From assembly GCF_004103825.1 (NCBI RefSeq), contig NZ_RYFI01000010.1, positions 118,788 through 182,787 on the forward strand: a stretch of 64,000 bases of DNA, in the 5' to 3' direction. This stretch comes from Hansschlegelia zhihuaiae. Its GTDB lineage: Bacteria > Pseudomonadota > Alphaproteobacteria > Rhizobiales > Methylopilaceae. This document shows, piece after piece, positions 10,260 to 19,435 of the stretch. The translations under genes and the position numbers were made by a program. The number at the start of each line of letters is the position of its first letter. Within the stretch, counting starts at the first letter, position 1. The notes under the pieces were generated by a model. The model ran no database searches. It saw nothing but the letters and a program-made list of their open reading frames with translations, and was not told the origin of the DNA.

Positions 10260-11498
10260 TCACGCCGCGACGGACAGTCTCGCGTCCGCCCACACCGCGG
10301 CGAGCGCCGCGATCAGATGCTCGATGTCGGCGTCGGTATGGAGGGGCGAGGGGGTGATCCTCAGCCGCTCGGTCCCGCGCGGCACGGTCGGGTAGTTGAT
10401 CGCCTGGACATAAACGCCGTGCTCATTGAGCAACCGGTCGGAGAGCTGCTTGCACTTGACCGGGTCGCCCACCATCACGGGCACGATATGGCTCGGGTTC
10501 GGCAGGTGCGGAATGCCGAGCAGATCGAGCCGGCGCCGCACCCGCGCCACCCGATCGCGCTGGCCCAAGCGCTCGGCCTGGCTTTCCTTGAGATGCCGGA
10601 TTGACGCCGTCGCGCCGGCGGCGACCGCGGGCGGCAGCGACGTCGTGAAGATGAAGCCCGACGCGAAGGAGCGAACGAAGTCGGCCGTCGCCGCCGAGCC
10701 CGCGACGTAGCCGCCGACCACCCCGAACGCCTTGCCGAGCGTGCCTTCTATGATCGTGAGGCGGTGCGTAAGCCCGCGCTCCTCGGCGACGCCGCCGCCG
10801 CGCGGGCCGTACATGCCGACCGCGTGGACCTCGTCGAGATACGTCATGGCGCCGTATTTGTCGGCGACGTCGCAGATCTCGGCGATCGGCGCGATGTCGC
10901 CGTCCATCGAGTAGACGCTCTCGAAGGCGATCAGCTTCGGCCGCGAGGGATCGAGCGAGGCGAGGATGCGGTCGAGGTCTTCTGGATCACTGTGCCTGAA
11001 GATGCGCTTTTCTGCGCCGCTGGCACGGATGCCGTCGATCATCGACGCATGGTTCAGCGCGTCCGAGAGGATCACAAGGCCTGGAATCTGTCGGCCCAGC
11101 GTTCCAAGCGTCGCCCAGTTGGACACAAAACCGGAGGTGAACAGCAGCGCCGCCTCCTTGCCATGCAGGTCGGCGAGTTCGGCTTCGAGCAATACGTGGT
11201 CGTGGTTGGTGCCGGAGATGTTGCGGGTGCCCCCAGCCCCTGCGCCCGCCCGGTCCAGCGCCTCATGCATCGCGGTGAGCACGTCGGGGTGTTGACCCAT
11301 GCCGAGATAGTCGTTGGAGCACCAGACCGTGACCTCGCGAGGCCCACGGTCGGTGTGGTGGAGCGCGCGGGGGAAGCGGCCGGCCCTGCGTTCGAGATCC
11401 GCGAAGACCCGATATCGGCCTTCGCGTTTCAGGCCCTCGATGCGCGCGCGGAAATAGGTGTCGTGGGGCAAGGCCGGCTGCTCCGAGCGGAAGACCAA
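10260..11498 (-). CDS. hemA: 5-aminolevulinate synthase
   Basis: 412 residues, the usual length. It condenses glycine and succinyl-CoA to 5-aminolevulinate, the first haem precursor in alphaproteobacteria, using pyridoxal phosphate. Seen: [11 protein letters not shown] near residue 27, [10 protein letters not shown] (58-67), SGTNHDH (95-101), [11 protein letters not shown] (221-231) and the Schiff-base lysine in [10 protein letters not shown] (K256). It is a second haem-related locus in the island with hemN. The upstream box TTGACTTGCGTCAA suggests FNR-type control, so this may be a low-oxygen isozyme; whether another hemA exists is not visible here. Confidence 0.97.
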   Translation of the reverse strand: MVFRSEQPALPHDTYFRARIEGLKREGRYRVFADLERRAGRFPRALHHTDRGPREVTVWCSNDYLGMGQHPDVLTAMHEALDRAGAGAGGTRNISGTNHDHVLLEAELADLHGKEAALLFTSGFVSNWATLGTLGRQIPGLVILSDALNHASMIDGIRASGAEKRIFRHSDPEDLDRILASLDPSRPKLIAFESVYSMDGDIAPIAEICDVADKYGAMTYLDEVHAVGMYGPRGGGVAEERGLTHRLTIIEGTLGKAFGVVGGYVAGSAATADFVRSFASGFIFTTSLPPAVAAGATASIRHLKESQAERLGQRDRVARVRRRLDLLGIPHLPNPSHIVPVMVGDPVKCKQLSDRLLNEHGVYVQAINYPTVPRGTERLRITPSPLHTDADIEHLIAALAAVWADARLSVAA

Positions 11499-11557
11499 CG
11501 GCGCTTTGCCGTCGCCGCCATTTTCCGCCCGGATAGCCTGGCGCGGGTCCGCCGCGT

Positions 11558-11571
11558 TTGACTTGCGTCAA
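11558..11571 (-). promoter_or_regulatory. FNR/FixK-like operator of hemA
   Basis: TTGACTTGCGTCAA fits TTGAY-N4-RTCAA and is a near-perfect palindrome. Centre 66 bases before the hemA start, predicted leader about 25 bases. It sits in the 78-base gap between hemA and pqqC. Confidence 0.8.
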
Positions 11572-11576
11572 TCAGC

Positions 11577-12335
11577 CTAGGCCGCCGCGACGAGGTGCGG
11601 CGCACGAGCGTCTCCCGCGCGAAAGGCGCCGGGAGCAGGCTCCGCATAGACATATGCGTGTTCGAGGGCGTCCAGCATCGCCCACAGCATCGCGCACTTG
11701 AACTCGAGCGCGGCGATCACCGCCTGCTGACGCTCCGGCGTCGTGGCGTGCGCCTTCACATAGGCGAGCGCGAAATCGCTGTCGCGTTTGGCCTGGACCG
11801 GCCGCGCGGTGAAATAAGCGAGCGTCTCCGGCCGGATGAAGTCGTAGTTCGCCAACATCCCTGCGGTGCGCGTCGCGATGATCGACGGAGAGAACAATTC
11901 CGTCAGGGACGAGGCGATCGCCTCCAGCAGCGTGGCGTCGCGCACGAAGGAGAGGTAGCCGATGACGGCGAACCGTGTCGCCGGCAGCGCGAAACGACCG
12001 GACATGACGGCTGCTCGGCTGAGGCCGAGGTCGTCGGTGAGCTTCAGCCAACGCGCGATGCCGCCGTCGCCTTCGCGCTCGCCGTCATGGTCGACGATGC
12101 GCTGACGCCACGGGCGTCGCAGCGCCGGATCGTCCATCCGCGACAGGATGATCGCGTCCTTCTGCGGAATGCAGGCCTGGTAGAGGTAGCGGTTCAGCGC
12201 CCAGGCCTCGACCTCGGTGCGCGAGCACCGGCCGCTCTGGAGACGCAGCTGGAACGGATGGAGATGGTGGTAGCGCTGGGCGCCGACGTCTCTCAGGCGG
12301 GCCTCGAGTTCATTCTCCGTCAGCAACTGATCCAT
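11577..12335 (-). CDS. pqqC: Pyrroloquinoline-quinone synthase PqqC
   Basis: 252 residues, helical haem-oxygenase-like fold. PqqC family text is clear: RYHHLHPFQLRLQSG (about residues 21-35), NRYLYQACIPQKDAIIL (48-64), RIVDHDGEREGDGGIARWL (79-97) and ELFSPSIIATR. PqqC performs the last step of PQQ synthesis, an eight-electron oxidation and ring closure that needs O2. No pqqA, B, D or E lies beside it, so it is a detached copy. It has its own FNR-type box (12414-12427), notable because its reaction consumes oxygen. A diverged PqqC-like enzyme with another substrate cannot be excluded. Confidence 0.88.
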   Translation of the reverse strand: MDQLLTENELEARLRDVGAQRYHHLHPFQLRLQSGRCSRTEVEAWALNRYLYQACIPQKDAIILSRMDDPALRRPWRQRIVDHDGEREGDGGIARWLKLTDDLGLSRAAVMSGRFALPATRFAVIGYLSFVRDATLLEAIASSLTELFSPSIIATRTAGMLANYDFIRPETLAYFTARPVQAKRDSDFALAYVKAHATTPERQQAVIAALEFKCAMLWAMLDALEHAYVYAEPAPGAFRAGDARAPHLVAAA

Positions 12336-12413
12336 GTCTTAAACCTCTCTTGGGACGCCGCGGGGCGCCTGATCTCTGGAGGCGCATGACAGGCGCTCCG
12401 CCGGGACGCGTCG

Positions 12414-12427
12414 TTGAGCGGGATCAA
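12414..12427 (-). promoter_or_regulatory. FNR/FixK-like operator of pqqC
   Basis: TTGAGCGGGATCAA: right half exact, left half TTGAG has one mismatch to TTGAY. Centre 85 bases before the pqqC start. The 369-base region 12336-12704 between pqqC and ccoG holds this box and the one at 12621 and no convincing gene. Confidence 0.65.
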
Positions 12428-12620
12428 GGACAGCAGGCCTGCGCTTGAGCAGGCTGGATATGGAGCTCTGCCTCGGCGGCTAGCGGACGGTCGGATCGCT
12501 CTCCGGACTGTCCTTGCCGGACTGTCTTGGAGCGGCGCCCCGCTTCCAACGTTCGAGCGCCACGACGCTTGCCGCTCCTGACCGTGCGGCCGCGCGTCGG
12601 GTCCCGCTGTCGCCGGACGA

Positions 12621-12634
12621 TTGATCCAACTCAA
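12621..12634 (+). promoter_or_regulatory. FNR/FixK-like operator of ccoGHIS
   Basis: TTGATCCAACTCAA: left half exact, right half CTCAA keeps the TCAA core. Centre 77 bases before ccoG, predicted leader about 36 bases. Confidence 0.7.
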
Positions 12635-12704
12635 GGCGCAGACGGTCCCCCGGCTTCTAACAAACACAGAGCCCTTGGGGCGTTCGATCCGATCGAGGCT
12701 GACC

Positions 12705-14171
12705 ATGACAACCGGCCTGCAGGCGCAAGCGGAAGACGTCAGCCTCTATGTCTCCGCCAGGAAGATATATCCGCAGGCCGTTTCCGGGCGATTCCGCTCG
12801 ATCAAGTGGGCGTTGCTCATTCTGACGCTCGGAATCTATTACGCCCTTCCGTTCGTACGCTGGGACAGGGGTCCGGACGCGCCCGGGCAGGCCGTCCTGA
12901 TCGATCTGGCCCATCAGCGCGCCTATTTCTTCTTCATCGAGATCTGGCCTCAGGAGGTTTACTACCTCACGGGGCTGCTCGTCCTTGCAGCGATGACGTT
13001 GTTTCTGATGAACGCCGTCGCTGGGCGACTATGGTGCGGCTATCTTTGCCCCCAGACGGTCTGGTGCGATCTGTTCCTCGCAGTCGAGAGGCGGATCGAG
13101 GGCGATCGCCGCGCCCGAATGGCGCTCGACGCCGCGCCCTGGACTGCAGAGAAGATCGCCAAGAAGGCGGCGAAACATGCGGCCTGGCTCTTCATCGCCT
13201 GGTGGACCGGCGGCGCCTGGGTGCTCTACTTCGCCGACGCGCCGACCCTCGTCCGGGATCTCGCGGTCGGCGCCGCGCCGATCTCCGCCTATGTCTGGAT
13301 CGGCATCCTGACGTTCACGACCTACACGCTGGCCGGCCACATGCGGGAGCAGGTCTGCCTCTACATGTGCCCGTGGCCGCGCATACAGGCGGCGCTTACG
13401 GACAGACACGCGCTGAACGTGGCCTATCGCCGGGATCGCGGCGAGCCGCGCATGTCGCTCAAGCATGCGACGGCGGCACGAAATCTGGGGTCGCCAGCGG
13501 GCGATTGCGTCGATTGCGTTCAGTGCGTCACCGCCTGTCCGACCGGCGTCGACATCCGTGAAGGCTCACAGCTGGGCTGCATCCAGTGCGGCCTGTGCAT
13601 CGACGCCTGCGACACCGTTATGGGCAAGATCGGACGGCCGCAGGGCCTCATAGGCTACGACACCGAGGTGAATATCGGGCGGCGGGCCAAGGGGCTCGCG
13701 CCCACCTTTAAAATCGTTCGATCGCGCACGGTTTTCTATGCGGTCGTGATCGCGCTGGTGAGCGGGGTCATGTCTTACGCGCTCGCCACGCGCGCATTCA
13801 CCGGTCTGGATGTGATCCACGACCGCAATCCGCTCTTCGTGCGCCTGTCCGACGGTGGCGTCCGTAACGGCTACGTCGTGCGGATCCTCAACAAGGAGAC
13901 GGTCACGCGCACGTTCTCGTTGAGCGTCGCCGGGCTGGCGCGCGCGACCATCGAGGCCGTCGGCGCCGAGATCGGCGCCGACGGCCTCCCCGCCATCCAG
14001 GTCGGTCCGGACACCACGCGAGAACTTCGCGTCGTCGTCACGGCGCCCGCGCCGGGTCCGGACGTCGCAGCGACTCCGATCCAGTTCCGCGTGACCGAAA
14101 GCGCGAGCGGCGACGTCGCCGGCGCCGGCGATTTCTTCCGGTCGCCAGTGGGCAAGTATCAGGGGGGATAA
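12705..14171 (+). CDS. ccoG: cbb3 oxidase accessory ferredoxin-like protein CcoG/FixG
   Basis: 488 residues from the ATG at 12705 with GAGG upstream; the upstream in-frame ATT/ATG region would overlap the FNR box. It has several membrane segments (about residues 40-60, 85-105, 160-215, 340-360), the RdxA/FixG text RLWCGYLCPQTVW, and two cysteine clusters for 4Fe-4S centres (C268-x2-C271-x2-C274-x3-C278 and C292-x2-C295-x2-C298-x3-C302). A periplasmic Ig-like C-terminal domain follows. CcoG is thought to reduce Cu(II) to Cu(I) for CuB assembly of cbb3 oxidase. First gene of ccoGHIS. Confidence 0.96.
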   Translation: MTTGLQAQAEDVSLYVSARKIYPQAVSGRFRSIKWALLILTLGIYYALPFVRWDRGPDAPGQAVLIDLAHQRAYFFFIEIWPQEVYYLTGLLVLAAMTLFLMNAVAGRLWCGYLCPQTVWCDLFLAVERRIEGDRRARMALDAAPWTAEKIAKKAAKHAAWLFIAWWTGGAWVLYFADAPTLVRDLAVGAAPISAYVWIGILTFTTYTLAGHMREQVCLYMCPWPRIQAALTDRHALNVAYRRDRGEPRMSLKHATAARNLGSPAGDCVDCVQCVTACPTGVDIREGSQLGCIQCGLCIDACDTVMGKIGRPQGLIGYDTEVNIGRRAKGLAPTFKIVRSRTVFYAVVIALVSGVMSYALATRAFTGLDVIHDRNPLFVRLSDGGVRNGYVVRILNKETVTRTFSLSVAGLARATIEAVGAEIGADGLPAIQVGPDTTRELRVVVTAPAPGPDVAATPIQFRVTESASGDVAGAGDFFRSPVGKYQGG

Positions 14172-14172
14172 C

Positions 14173-14691
14173 ATGACGACGATTGACGCGGTTCGGGCCC
14201 GCGGCCGGGCCTTCACCGGCCGCGCCTTCCTGTGCTGGCTCCTCGGGACCTTCGCGGTGGTCCTCGGCGTCAATTTCGCGATGGCCTATCTCGCCGTGAA
14301 GAGCTTCAACGGCGTCGAAGTGAAAAGCTCCTACGCCGCCGGTAAGGCCATGCCGACCGTCCTGCGCGAGGCGGCCGACCAACGTGCGCGCGGCTGGACC
14401 GTCGACCTTCACGTCGATCGAAGTCTCGACCTGACGGCGCGGGCCGAAGCTTGGGCGGTCTTCCAGGATCGAGACGGCTCTCCTCAATCCGGCCTCGCCG
14501 TCGAGGCCCGATTGGAGCATCCCAGCGACGAATTCCTCGATCGGTCGACGACGCTGATCGAGGGCGCGGCCGGTCGTTACGCCGGGGCGTTCGTCGCGCT
14601 GACGCCCGGCGGGTGGACGGTCGAGCTGGTCGCCCGCCGCGGCGGCGACATTGTGTTCACAAGCCGCAACGCCCTGATCATCGCGCCATGA
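14173..14691 (+). CDS. ccoH: cbb3 oxidase assembly protein CcoH/FixH
   Basis: 172 residues, starting one base after the ccoG stop. One N-terminal membrane segment (about residues 15-35) followed by a periplasmic domain with the FixH pattern (VEVKSSYAAG, AVFQDRDG, YAGAFVALTPGGWTVEL). FixH is a small membrane protein required to assemble or stabilise cbb3 oxidase. It overlaps the next gene by four bases (ATGA), so translation is coupled to ccoI. Confidence 0.94.
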   Translation: MTTIDAVRARGRAFTGRAFLCWLLGTFAVVLGVNFAMAYLAVKSFNGVEVKSSYAAGKAMPTVLREAADQRARGWTVDLHVDRSLDLTARAEAWAVFQDRDGSPQSGLAVEARLEHPSDEFLDRSTTLIEGAAGRYAGAFVALTPGGWTVELVARRGGDIVFTSRNALIIAP

Positions 14692-16976
14692 CAGCCTCGG
14701 CCGCGGCCATCAACGCAATCGAGGACGTCAGCTTCGGCCCCGCCGCATCGAAGCGGGATTGGGCTGCGTGGACCACCGTCGGGGCCGATGGCCGCCGGCG
14801 GCTGGAGCTTGCAGTCGACAATGTCGACTGCGCCGCGTGCATGGGCGACATCGAGCGCGCGGCGGCGCGCATTCGCGGCGTCGCGAGCCCGCGCCTCAAT
14901 TTGACGACCCGGCGGCTTACGGTCGCGCTGGAGCGCGATGACGCGGATCTCGAAGGCCTCCTGACCGCGCTCGACGCCGTCGGCCATCCGGCGAGGCCAT
15001 TTGATCCGGCGCTCGCCCGCGGCGCGGCGTCGACCGAAATGCGCCGGCTGCTCACGTCGCTCGCGACAGCGGGATTCGGCGCGATGAACGTCATGATGCT
15101 GTCGGTCGCGATCTGGTCCGGCAATGTGACCGACATCACCCCCGAGACCCGCGACTTCTTCCACGCGGTGTCCGCGCTGATCGCGCTTCCCTGCATCGCG
15201 GTGGCGGGCCGGCCGTTCTTCTCCAGCGCCTGGCGGGCTGTCCGCCGCGGCGGCGTGACGATGGACCTGCCGATCTCGGTCGGCGTCACGCTCGCGACCG
15301 CGTATTCCTTCGTCAACACGCTGACCCGCCAGCAAGAAGCCTATTTCGACAGCGCCCTCATGCTGCTGTTCTTTCTGCTCTGCGGACGCGTCCTCGACGA
15401 GCTGATGCGTCGTCGCACCGCGCTCGAGGCGGAGACGCTCGCCGCCCTGCGCACCGACACCGCGGTGAAGATCGAGCCGACGGGCGAATTGGTGGAGACG
15501 CCGGCCTCGAAGATCGCTCCAGGCGATCTTGTGCTGGTGCGGCCCGGCGAGCGCGCGCCGGTCGACGGCGTCATCGCCCGCGGCGCGAGCGAGTTCGATC
15601 TGTCGATTATGACCGGCGAAACCACTCCGGTCGCCGCCGTCGTCGGGACCGAGATTTGCGCGGGAGCCTGCAATGGATCGGGCGCCGTCGAGTTGCGCGC
15701 GTCGAGGCCCGCCAGCGGCAGCTTTCTCGACGAGGTCGAGCGATTGCTGCGCGCGGCGGGCGACGCCAGATCGCGGACCCGACGTCTGGCGGACCGCGTC
15801 GCCCGCTTCTACACGCCCGTCGTCCATCTCGGAGCGCTGTCGACGCTGATCGGCTGGCTCGCGGCGGGAGCCGATTGGCGGACGGCGCTGGTCAACGCCA
15901 TCGCCGTCCTCATCATCACATGCCCATGCGCGCTGGCGCTCGCCATCCCGGCGGTTCAGGTCGTCGCCGCCGGCCGACTGTTCCGAGACGGCGTCCTCCT
16001 GAACGCAGGCGACGCAATCGAGCGGTTCGCCACCGTAGACACGGTCCTGTTCGACAAGACCGGAACCCTGACCGAGCCCGAGCGACGGATCACCGATCTG
16101 GCTGACATCGACCCGGCTCTCGCCGGGCGGGCCGCGCGACTCGCGTCGCGAAGTCGCCATCCGTTGGCGCGCGCGCTCGCCATGGCGGCCGGCGCGACGG
16201 AGAACGCATCTGCGACGGAGGTCGTCGAGCGTCCGGGCCAAGGCGTCGAGGGACGCGTCGACGGCCGCCGCGCCAGGCTCGGCAGTCCGACGTTCTGCGG
16301 CGTAGCGGCGACCAAACTCGCGGCCGCCGAGGAGCGCCGCCCCCGGGCGACCTTCATCGCCTACCGGGAGGACGACAGCGAGCCGACGCTGATCGCGGTC
16401 GAACAACGTATCCGACCGGACGCCCGTGATGCGGTCGCCGCGCTCCGAAAGGCGGGCTTAGCGATCGAAATCATTTCGGGCGATCGGCCTGACGCGGTGG
16501 CGAGCGTCGCCGCCGAGCTTGGCGTCGGCCGGTGGCGCGCGCGCCAGACGCCCGCGGACAAGATTGCGCGTCTCGAACAGCTGAAAGCGTCCGGAAGGCG
16601 CACGCTGATGGTGGGCGACGGCATGAATGACGCCCCTGCGCTCGCCGCCGCGCATGCCTCGCTCGCGCCGGCTTCCGGCGTCGACGTCGCCCAGGTCGCC
16701 GCAGACGCCGTCCTTCTCGACGGACGGCTGAAGGCGGTTCCGGATCTGCTCGCCATTTCTCGATGCGCTCGCTCGGCGATGATCGAAAATCTCGCCTTCG
16801 CGATCGTCTACAACGTCGCCGCCGTGCCGATCGCGGTGACCGGCCATGCGAGCCCGCTCGTCGCTGCGCTGGCGATGTCTGGTTCTTCGCTGGTCGTGAC
16901 CGTGAACGCTTTGCGGCTGCGCAGCGCGCGCGCTGTGTCCGGCGGGGAACGCAGGCTCGTCGAGGCCCGCGCATGA
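14688..16976 (+). CDS. ccoI: Copper-transporting P1B-type ATPase CcoI/FixI
   Basis: 762 residues from the ATG overlapping the ccoH stop. An N-terminal metal-binding HMA domain has C48-AA-C51, followed by membrane segments, actuator motif TGET, membrane CPC (ITCPCALALA), phosphorylation motif DKTGTLT, HP locus SRHPLA and hinge GDGMNDAPAL. The CPC motif marks a copper pump. CcoI-type pumps move copper to the periplasmic side for cbb3 oxidase assembly rather than for detoxification. The position between ccoH and ccoS supports this role. Confidence 0.96.
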   Translation: MTASAAAINAIEDVSFGPAASKRDWAAWTTVGADGRRRLELAVDNVDCAACMGDIERAAARIRGVASPRLNLTTRRLTVALERDDADLEGLLTALDAVGHPARPFDPALARGAASTEMRRLLTSLATAGFGAMNVMMLSVAIWSGNVTDITPETRDFFHAVSALIALPCIAVAGRPFFSSAWRAVRRGGVTMDLPISVGVTLATAYSFVNTLTRQQEAYFDSALMLLFFLLCGRVLDELMRRRTALEAETLAALRTDTAVKIEPTGELVETPASKIAPGDLVLVRPGERAPVDGVIARGASEFDLSIMTGETTPVAAVVGTEICAGACNGSGAVELRASRPASGSFLDEVERLLRAAGDARSRTRRLADRVARFYTPVVHLGALSTLIGWLAAGADWRTALVNAIAVLIITCPCALALAIPAVQVVAAGRLFRDGVLLNAGDAIERFATVDTVLFDKTGTLTEPERRITDLADIDPALAGRAARLASRSRHPLARALAMAAGATENASATEVVERPGQGVEGRVDGRRARLGSPTFCGVAATKLAAAEERRPRATFIAYREDDSEPTLIAVEQRIRPDARDAVAALRKAGLAIEIISGDRPDAVASVAAELGVGRWRARQTPADKIARLEQLKASGRRTLMVGDGMNDAPALAAAHASLAPASGVDVAQVAADAVLLDGRLKAVPDLLAISRCARSAMIENLAFAIVYNVAAVPIAVTGHASPLVAALAMSGSSLVVTVNALRLRSARAVSGGERRLVEARA

Positions 16977-17110
16977 CAGTCCTGATCTATCTGGTTCCCG
17001 CCGCCGTGAGCCTCGGAATGTTGGGGCTCGCCGCGTTCCTGTGGTCGCTGAGGAGCGGCCAGTTCGATGATCTCGAGGGCGCCCGCTGGCGCATCCTGGA
17101 CGAGGACTGA
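16973..17110 (+). CDS. ccoS: cbb3 oxidase maturation protein CcoS/FixS
   Basis: 45 residues, start overlapping the ccoI stop (ATGA). One membrane segment (about residues 4-24) then the family tail SLRSGQFDDLEGARWRILDED, close to the FixS consensus (FDDLEGPAxRIL). CcoS is needed to insert redox cofactors into cbb3 oxidase. Last gene of ccoGHIS; 105 bases of non-coding sequence separate it from the convergent copper operon. Confidence 0.95.
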   Translation: MTVLIYLVPAAVSLGMLGLAAFLWSLRSGQFDDLEGARWRILDED

Positions 17111-17215
17111 CCCAAGCGCTCCGCACCCCGCTCCTGGCGCCTTCGCCATGATGGCACGGCGCGTCAAACGCTCCGCTGCGCGGGAGACGGCTGGCGGCGT
17201 GGCCGCCGCGGCCAC

Positions 17216-17500
17216 TCACTTCTTCTGAATCTTGGTGACCGTGATCTGGCCGTTCACGCGGTCGGCGTCGAACATCACCTTGTCGCCCACCTTGATCGAG
17301 TTGAGCATGGCGGGGTGCGCGACCTTGAACACCATGGTCATCGGCTCGTCCATGTCGAGGTTCTTGATCGGACCGTGCTCGAGCGTGATCTTGCCCGCAG
17401 CCTCGTCGATCTTCTTGACCTTGCCCTCGGCCGCGGAGGCGGCGGTTGCTGTGAGCAGGAGGACGGCGAGTGTGGCGCCGACGGCGGCGGTCTTCTTCAT
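17216..17500 (-). CDS. CusF-like periplasmic copper-binding protein
   Basis: 94 residues from the ATG preceded by GGAGACCGCT. Signal peptide to about residue 24 (ATAASA). The small beta-barrel has KITLEHGPIKNLDM and EPMTMVFKV: His plus two Met as in CusF, but the CusF tryptophan position reads Met/Glu-Pro, a variant common in alphaproteobacteria as far as I recall. It likely binds Cu(I) in the periplasm. Last gene of the csoR operon. Confidence 0.9.
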   Translation of the reverse strand: MKKTAAVGATLAVLLLTATAASAAEGKVKKIDEAAGKITLEHGPIKNLDMDEPMTMVFKVAHPAMLNSIKVGDKVMFDADRVNGQITVTKIQKK

Positions 17501-17523
17501 AGCGGTCTCCTTGGGTTCGCGGG

Positions 17524-17997
17524 TCACTTGACGGCGACGACGCCGTCCATTCCGGCCTCGCGGTGGCCGGGGATCAGGCAGGCGAAGTTGAACTCCCCGG
17601 CCTTGGTGAACTTCCAGACGATCTCGTCCGTCTTGCCGGGCGCGAGGCGACGGCCATTGGGGTCGTCGTGCTCCATGTCGGGGTTCTTGCGCATCGCGAT
17701 CGCGTGGCGGTCATTGTCGGCCCGCGTCGCGAGCATGAACTCGTGGTCGAACTGGCCCTCGTTCTTCAGGACGAAGCGGACCTGCTCGCCGCGCCGGGCG
17801 ATGACCGTTTCAGGCTCGAACAGCATTCGGCCGTCGTCGGTCTCCTTCATGATGATCTCGACCGTGCGAGCGGATTTTTTGGGATCGCCGGGCTCGCCGA
17901 AGGCGCGAGCCTCGCCTTGACCGTGGCCGGGGTCGGCGAAGACGGCGGATGGCGCGAGAGCCGCGGCGAACGCGGCCGTCGTCAGCAACTTCCTCAT
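17524..17997 (-). CDS. Periplasmic cupredoxin (blue copper protein)
   Basis: 157 residues. Signal peptide to about residue 21 (SAVFA). Cupredoxin fold with type 1 copper ligands: His in FDHEF, then Cys, His and Met in FACLIPGHREAGM near the C terminus. Strand text RRGEQVRFVLKNEG is typical. It may accept or donate electrons or buffer copper for the multicopper oxidase encoded just upstream (23 bases apart). Confidence 0.92.
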   Translation of the reverse strand: MRKLLTTAAFAAALAPSAVFADPGHGQGEARAFGEPGDPKKSARTVEIIMKETDDGRMLFEPETVIARRGEQVRFVLKNEGQFDHEFMLATRADNDRHAIAMRKNPDMEHDDPNGRRLAPGKTDEIVWKFTKAGEFNFACLIPGHREAGMDGVVAVK

Positions 17998-18020
17998 GGA
18001 TCGTGCTTCCTGTTCGGGGG

Positions 18021-19421
18021 TCAGTGGTTTGCGTGTCCGCCGCTGGCCTTGGGCTTGACGACGTTCATCTCGACGGAGCCGGGCCTTGCCGGCCCGGCTT
18101 CGGCTTTGGCCGCGGCGGGGGCCTCACCCTTCCACTCGAAGGCGACGGTTCCGTGCGGGTGCTCGAACCAGCCGGGGTCGCGGTAGTCGCCGCGCGCGAG
18201 GCTTTCGCGGACCTTCACGACCGAGAACATCCCGCCCATCTCGATCGGGCCGAACTGGCCGAAGCCCGTCATCATCGGCAGCGTGTTGTCGGGCAGCGGC
18301 ATCTCCATCGCGCCCATGTCCGCCATGCCCGCCTGGCCCATGGGCATGTAGCCGGGCGCGAGCGCCTTGATGCGCTTCGCCACGTCCTTCTTGTTCACGC
18401 CGATGAAGTTGGAAATGCCGTGACCCATGGCGTTCATGGTGTGGTGCGACTTGTGGCAGTGGATCGCCCAGTCGCCGGGGACGTCGGCGACGAAGTCGAA
18501 GGCGCGCATCTGCCCGACCGCGCAGTCGATCGTCACCTCAGGCCATGCCGCCGCCTCCGGGACCCAGCCGCCGTCCGTGCACGACACCTTGAAATCGTAG
18601 CCGTGCATGTGGATCGGGTGGTTCGTCATGGTGAGGTTGCCGAACCGCACCCGCACCTTGTCGCCCTTTCCCGCCACCAGATGGTCGATCCCGGGGAACA
18701 CCCGCGTGTTCCAGGTCCACAGGTTGAAGTCGGTCATCTCGGCGACGCGGGGCACGTAGGCGCCGGGCTCGATGTCGTAGGCCGACATCAGGAAGACGAA
18801 GTCGCGGTCGACGCGCCGGAACGCCGGATCCTTTGGGTGCACGACGAAGAAGCCCATCATGCCCATCGCCATCTGGACCATCTCGTCGGCGTGCGGGTGG
18901 TACATGAAGGTGCCGCTCTTCTTCAGCTCGAACTCATAGACGAAGGTCTGGCCAGGCTTGACGTGCGGCTGGGTCAGCCCGCCGACGCCGTCCATGCCGC
19001 AGGGCACGAGCTGCCCGTGCCAGTGCACCGTGGTGTGCTCCGGCAGGCGGTTGGTGACGAAGATCCGGACCTTGTCGCCCTCGACGGCCTCGATGGTCGG
19101 TCCCGGCGACTGGCCGTTGTAGCCCCACAGATGCGCGACCATGCCCGGCGCGAGCTCGCGCACGACAGGTTCGGCGATCAGGTGGAACTCCTTCCAGTCG
19201 CCATTCATGCGCCAGGGGGCGGTCCAGCCGTTCAGGGTGACGACGGGGTTGTAATCGGGGCCCGTCGAGGGGACGAGCGGCGGCTGCATGGTCGCGTCCT
19301 TCATGGTCGCGGCCTCGGGGATCGAGGCCGCCTCGACGCGACCGGAGACCGCCGTCGCGGCGACGAGCGACGTCGCCCCGGCGGTGGTGGCGGACAGGAA
19401 CGATCTGCGCGAAACGAGCAT
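18021..19421 (-). CDS. Multicopper oxidase (copper resistance type), Tat-exported
   Basis: 466 residues from the ATG with GGAG seven bases upstream; an in-frame ATG six codons earlier lacks a site. Twin-arginine signal (SRRSFLS). Copper ligands: HWHG, HPHADEM, HPIHMHG and HCHKSHHTM, the full set for one type 1 site and the trinuclear centre. A Met-rich stretch (GYMPMGQAGMADMGAMEMP) near residue 380-400 likely binds Cu(I). It probably oxidises Cu(I) in the periplasm. The gene lies 15 bases after the outer-membrane factor gene, within the csoR operon. Confidence 0.94.
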   Translation of the reverse strand: MLVSRRSFLSATTAGATSLVAATAVSGRVEAASIPEAATMKDATMQPPLVPSTGPDYNPVVTLNGWTAPWRMNGDWKEFHLIAEPVVRELAPGMVAHLWGYNGQSPGPTIEAVEGDKVRIFVTNRLPEHTTVHWHGQLVPCGMDGVGGLTQPHVKPGQTFVYEFELKKSGTFMYHPHADEMVQMAMGMMGFFVVHPKDPAFRRVDRDFVFLMSAYDIEPGAYVPRVAEMTDFNLWTWNTRVFPGIDHLVAGKGDKVRVRFGNLTMTNHPIHMHGYDFKVSCTDGGWVPEAAAWPEVTIDCAVGQMRAFDFVADVPGDWAIHCHKSHHTMNAMGHGISNFIGVNKKDVAKRIKALAPGYMPMGQAGMADMGAMEMPLPDNTLPMMTGFGQFGPIEMGGMFSVVKVRESLARGDYRDPGWFEHPHGTVAFEWKGEAPAAAKAEAGPARPGSVEMNVVKPKASGGHANH

Positions 19422-19435
19422 CGTTGTCTCCAATT

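Noticed and set aside
14577-16406. 609-codon minus-strand frame across ccoI
   Set aside because: Shadow of the copper ATPase; no ribosome site or recognisable domain.
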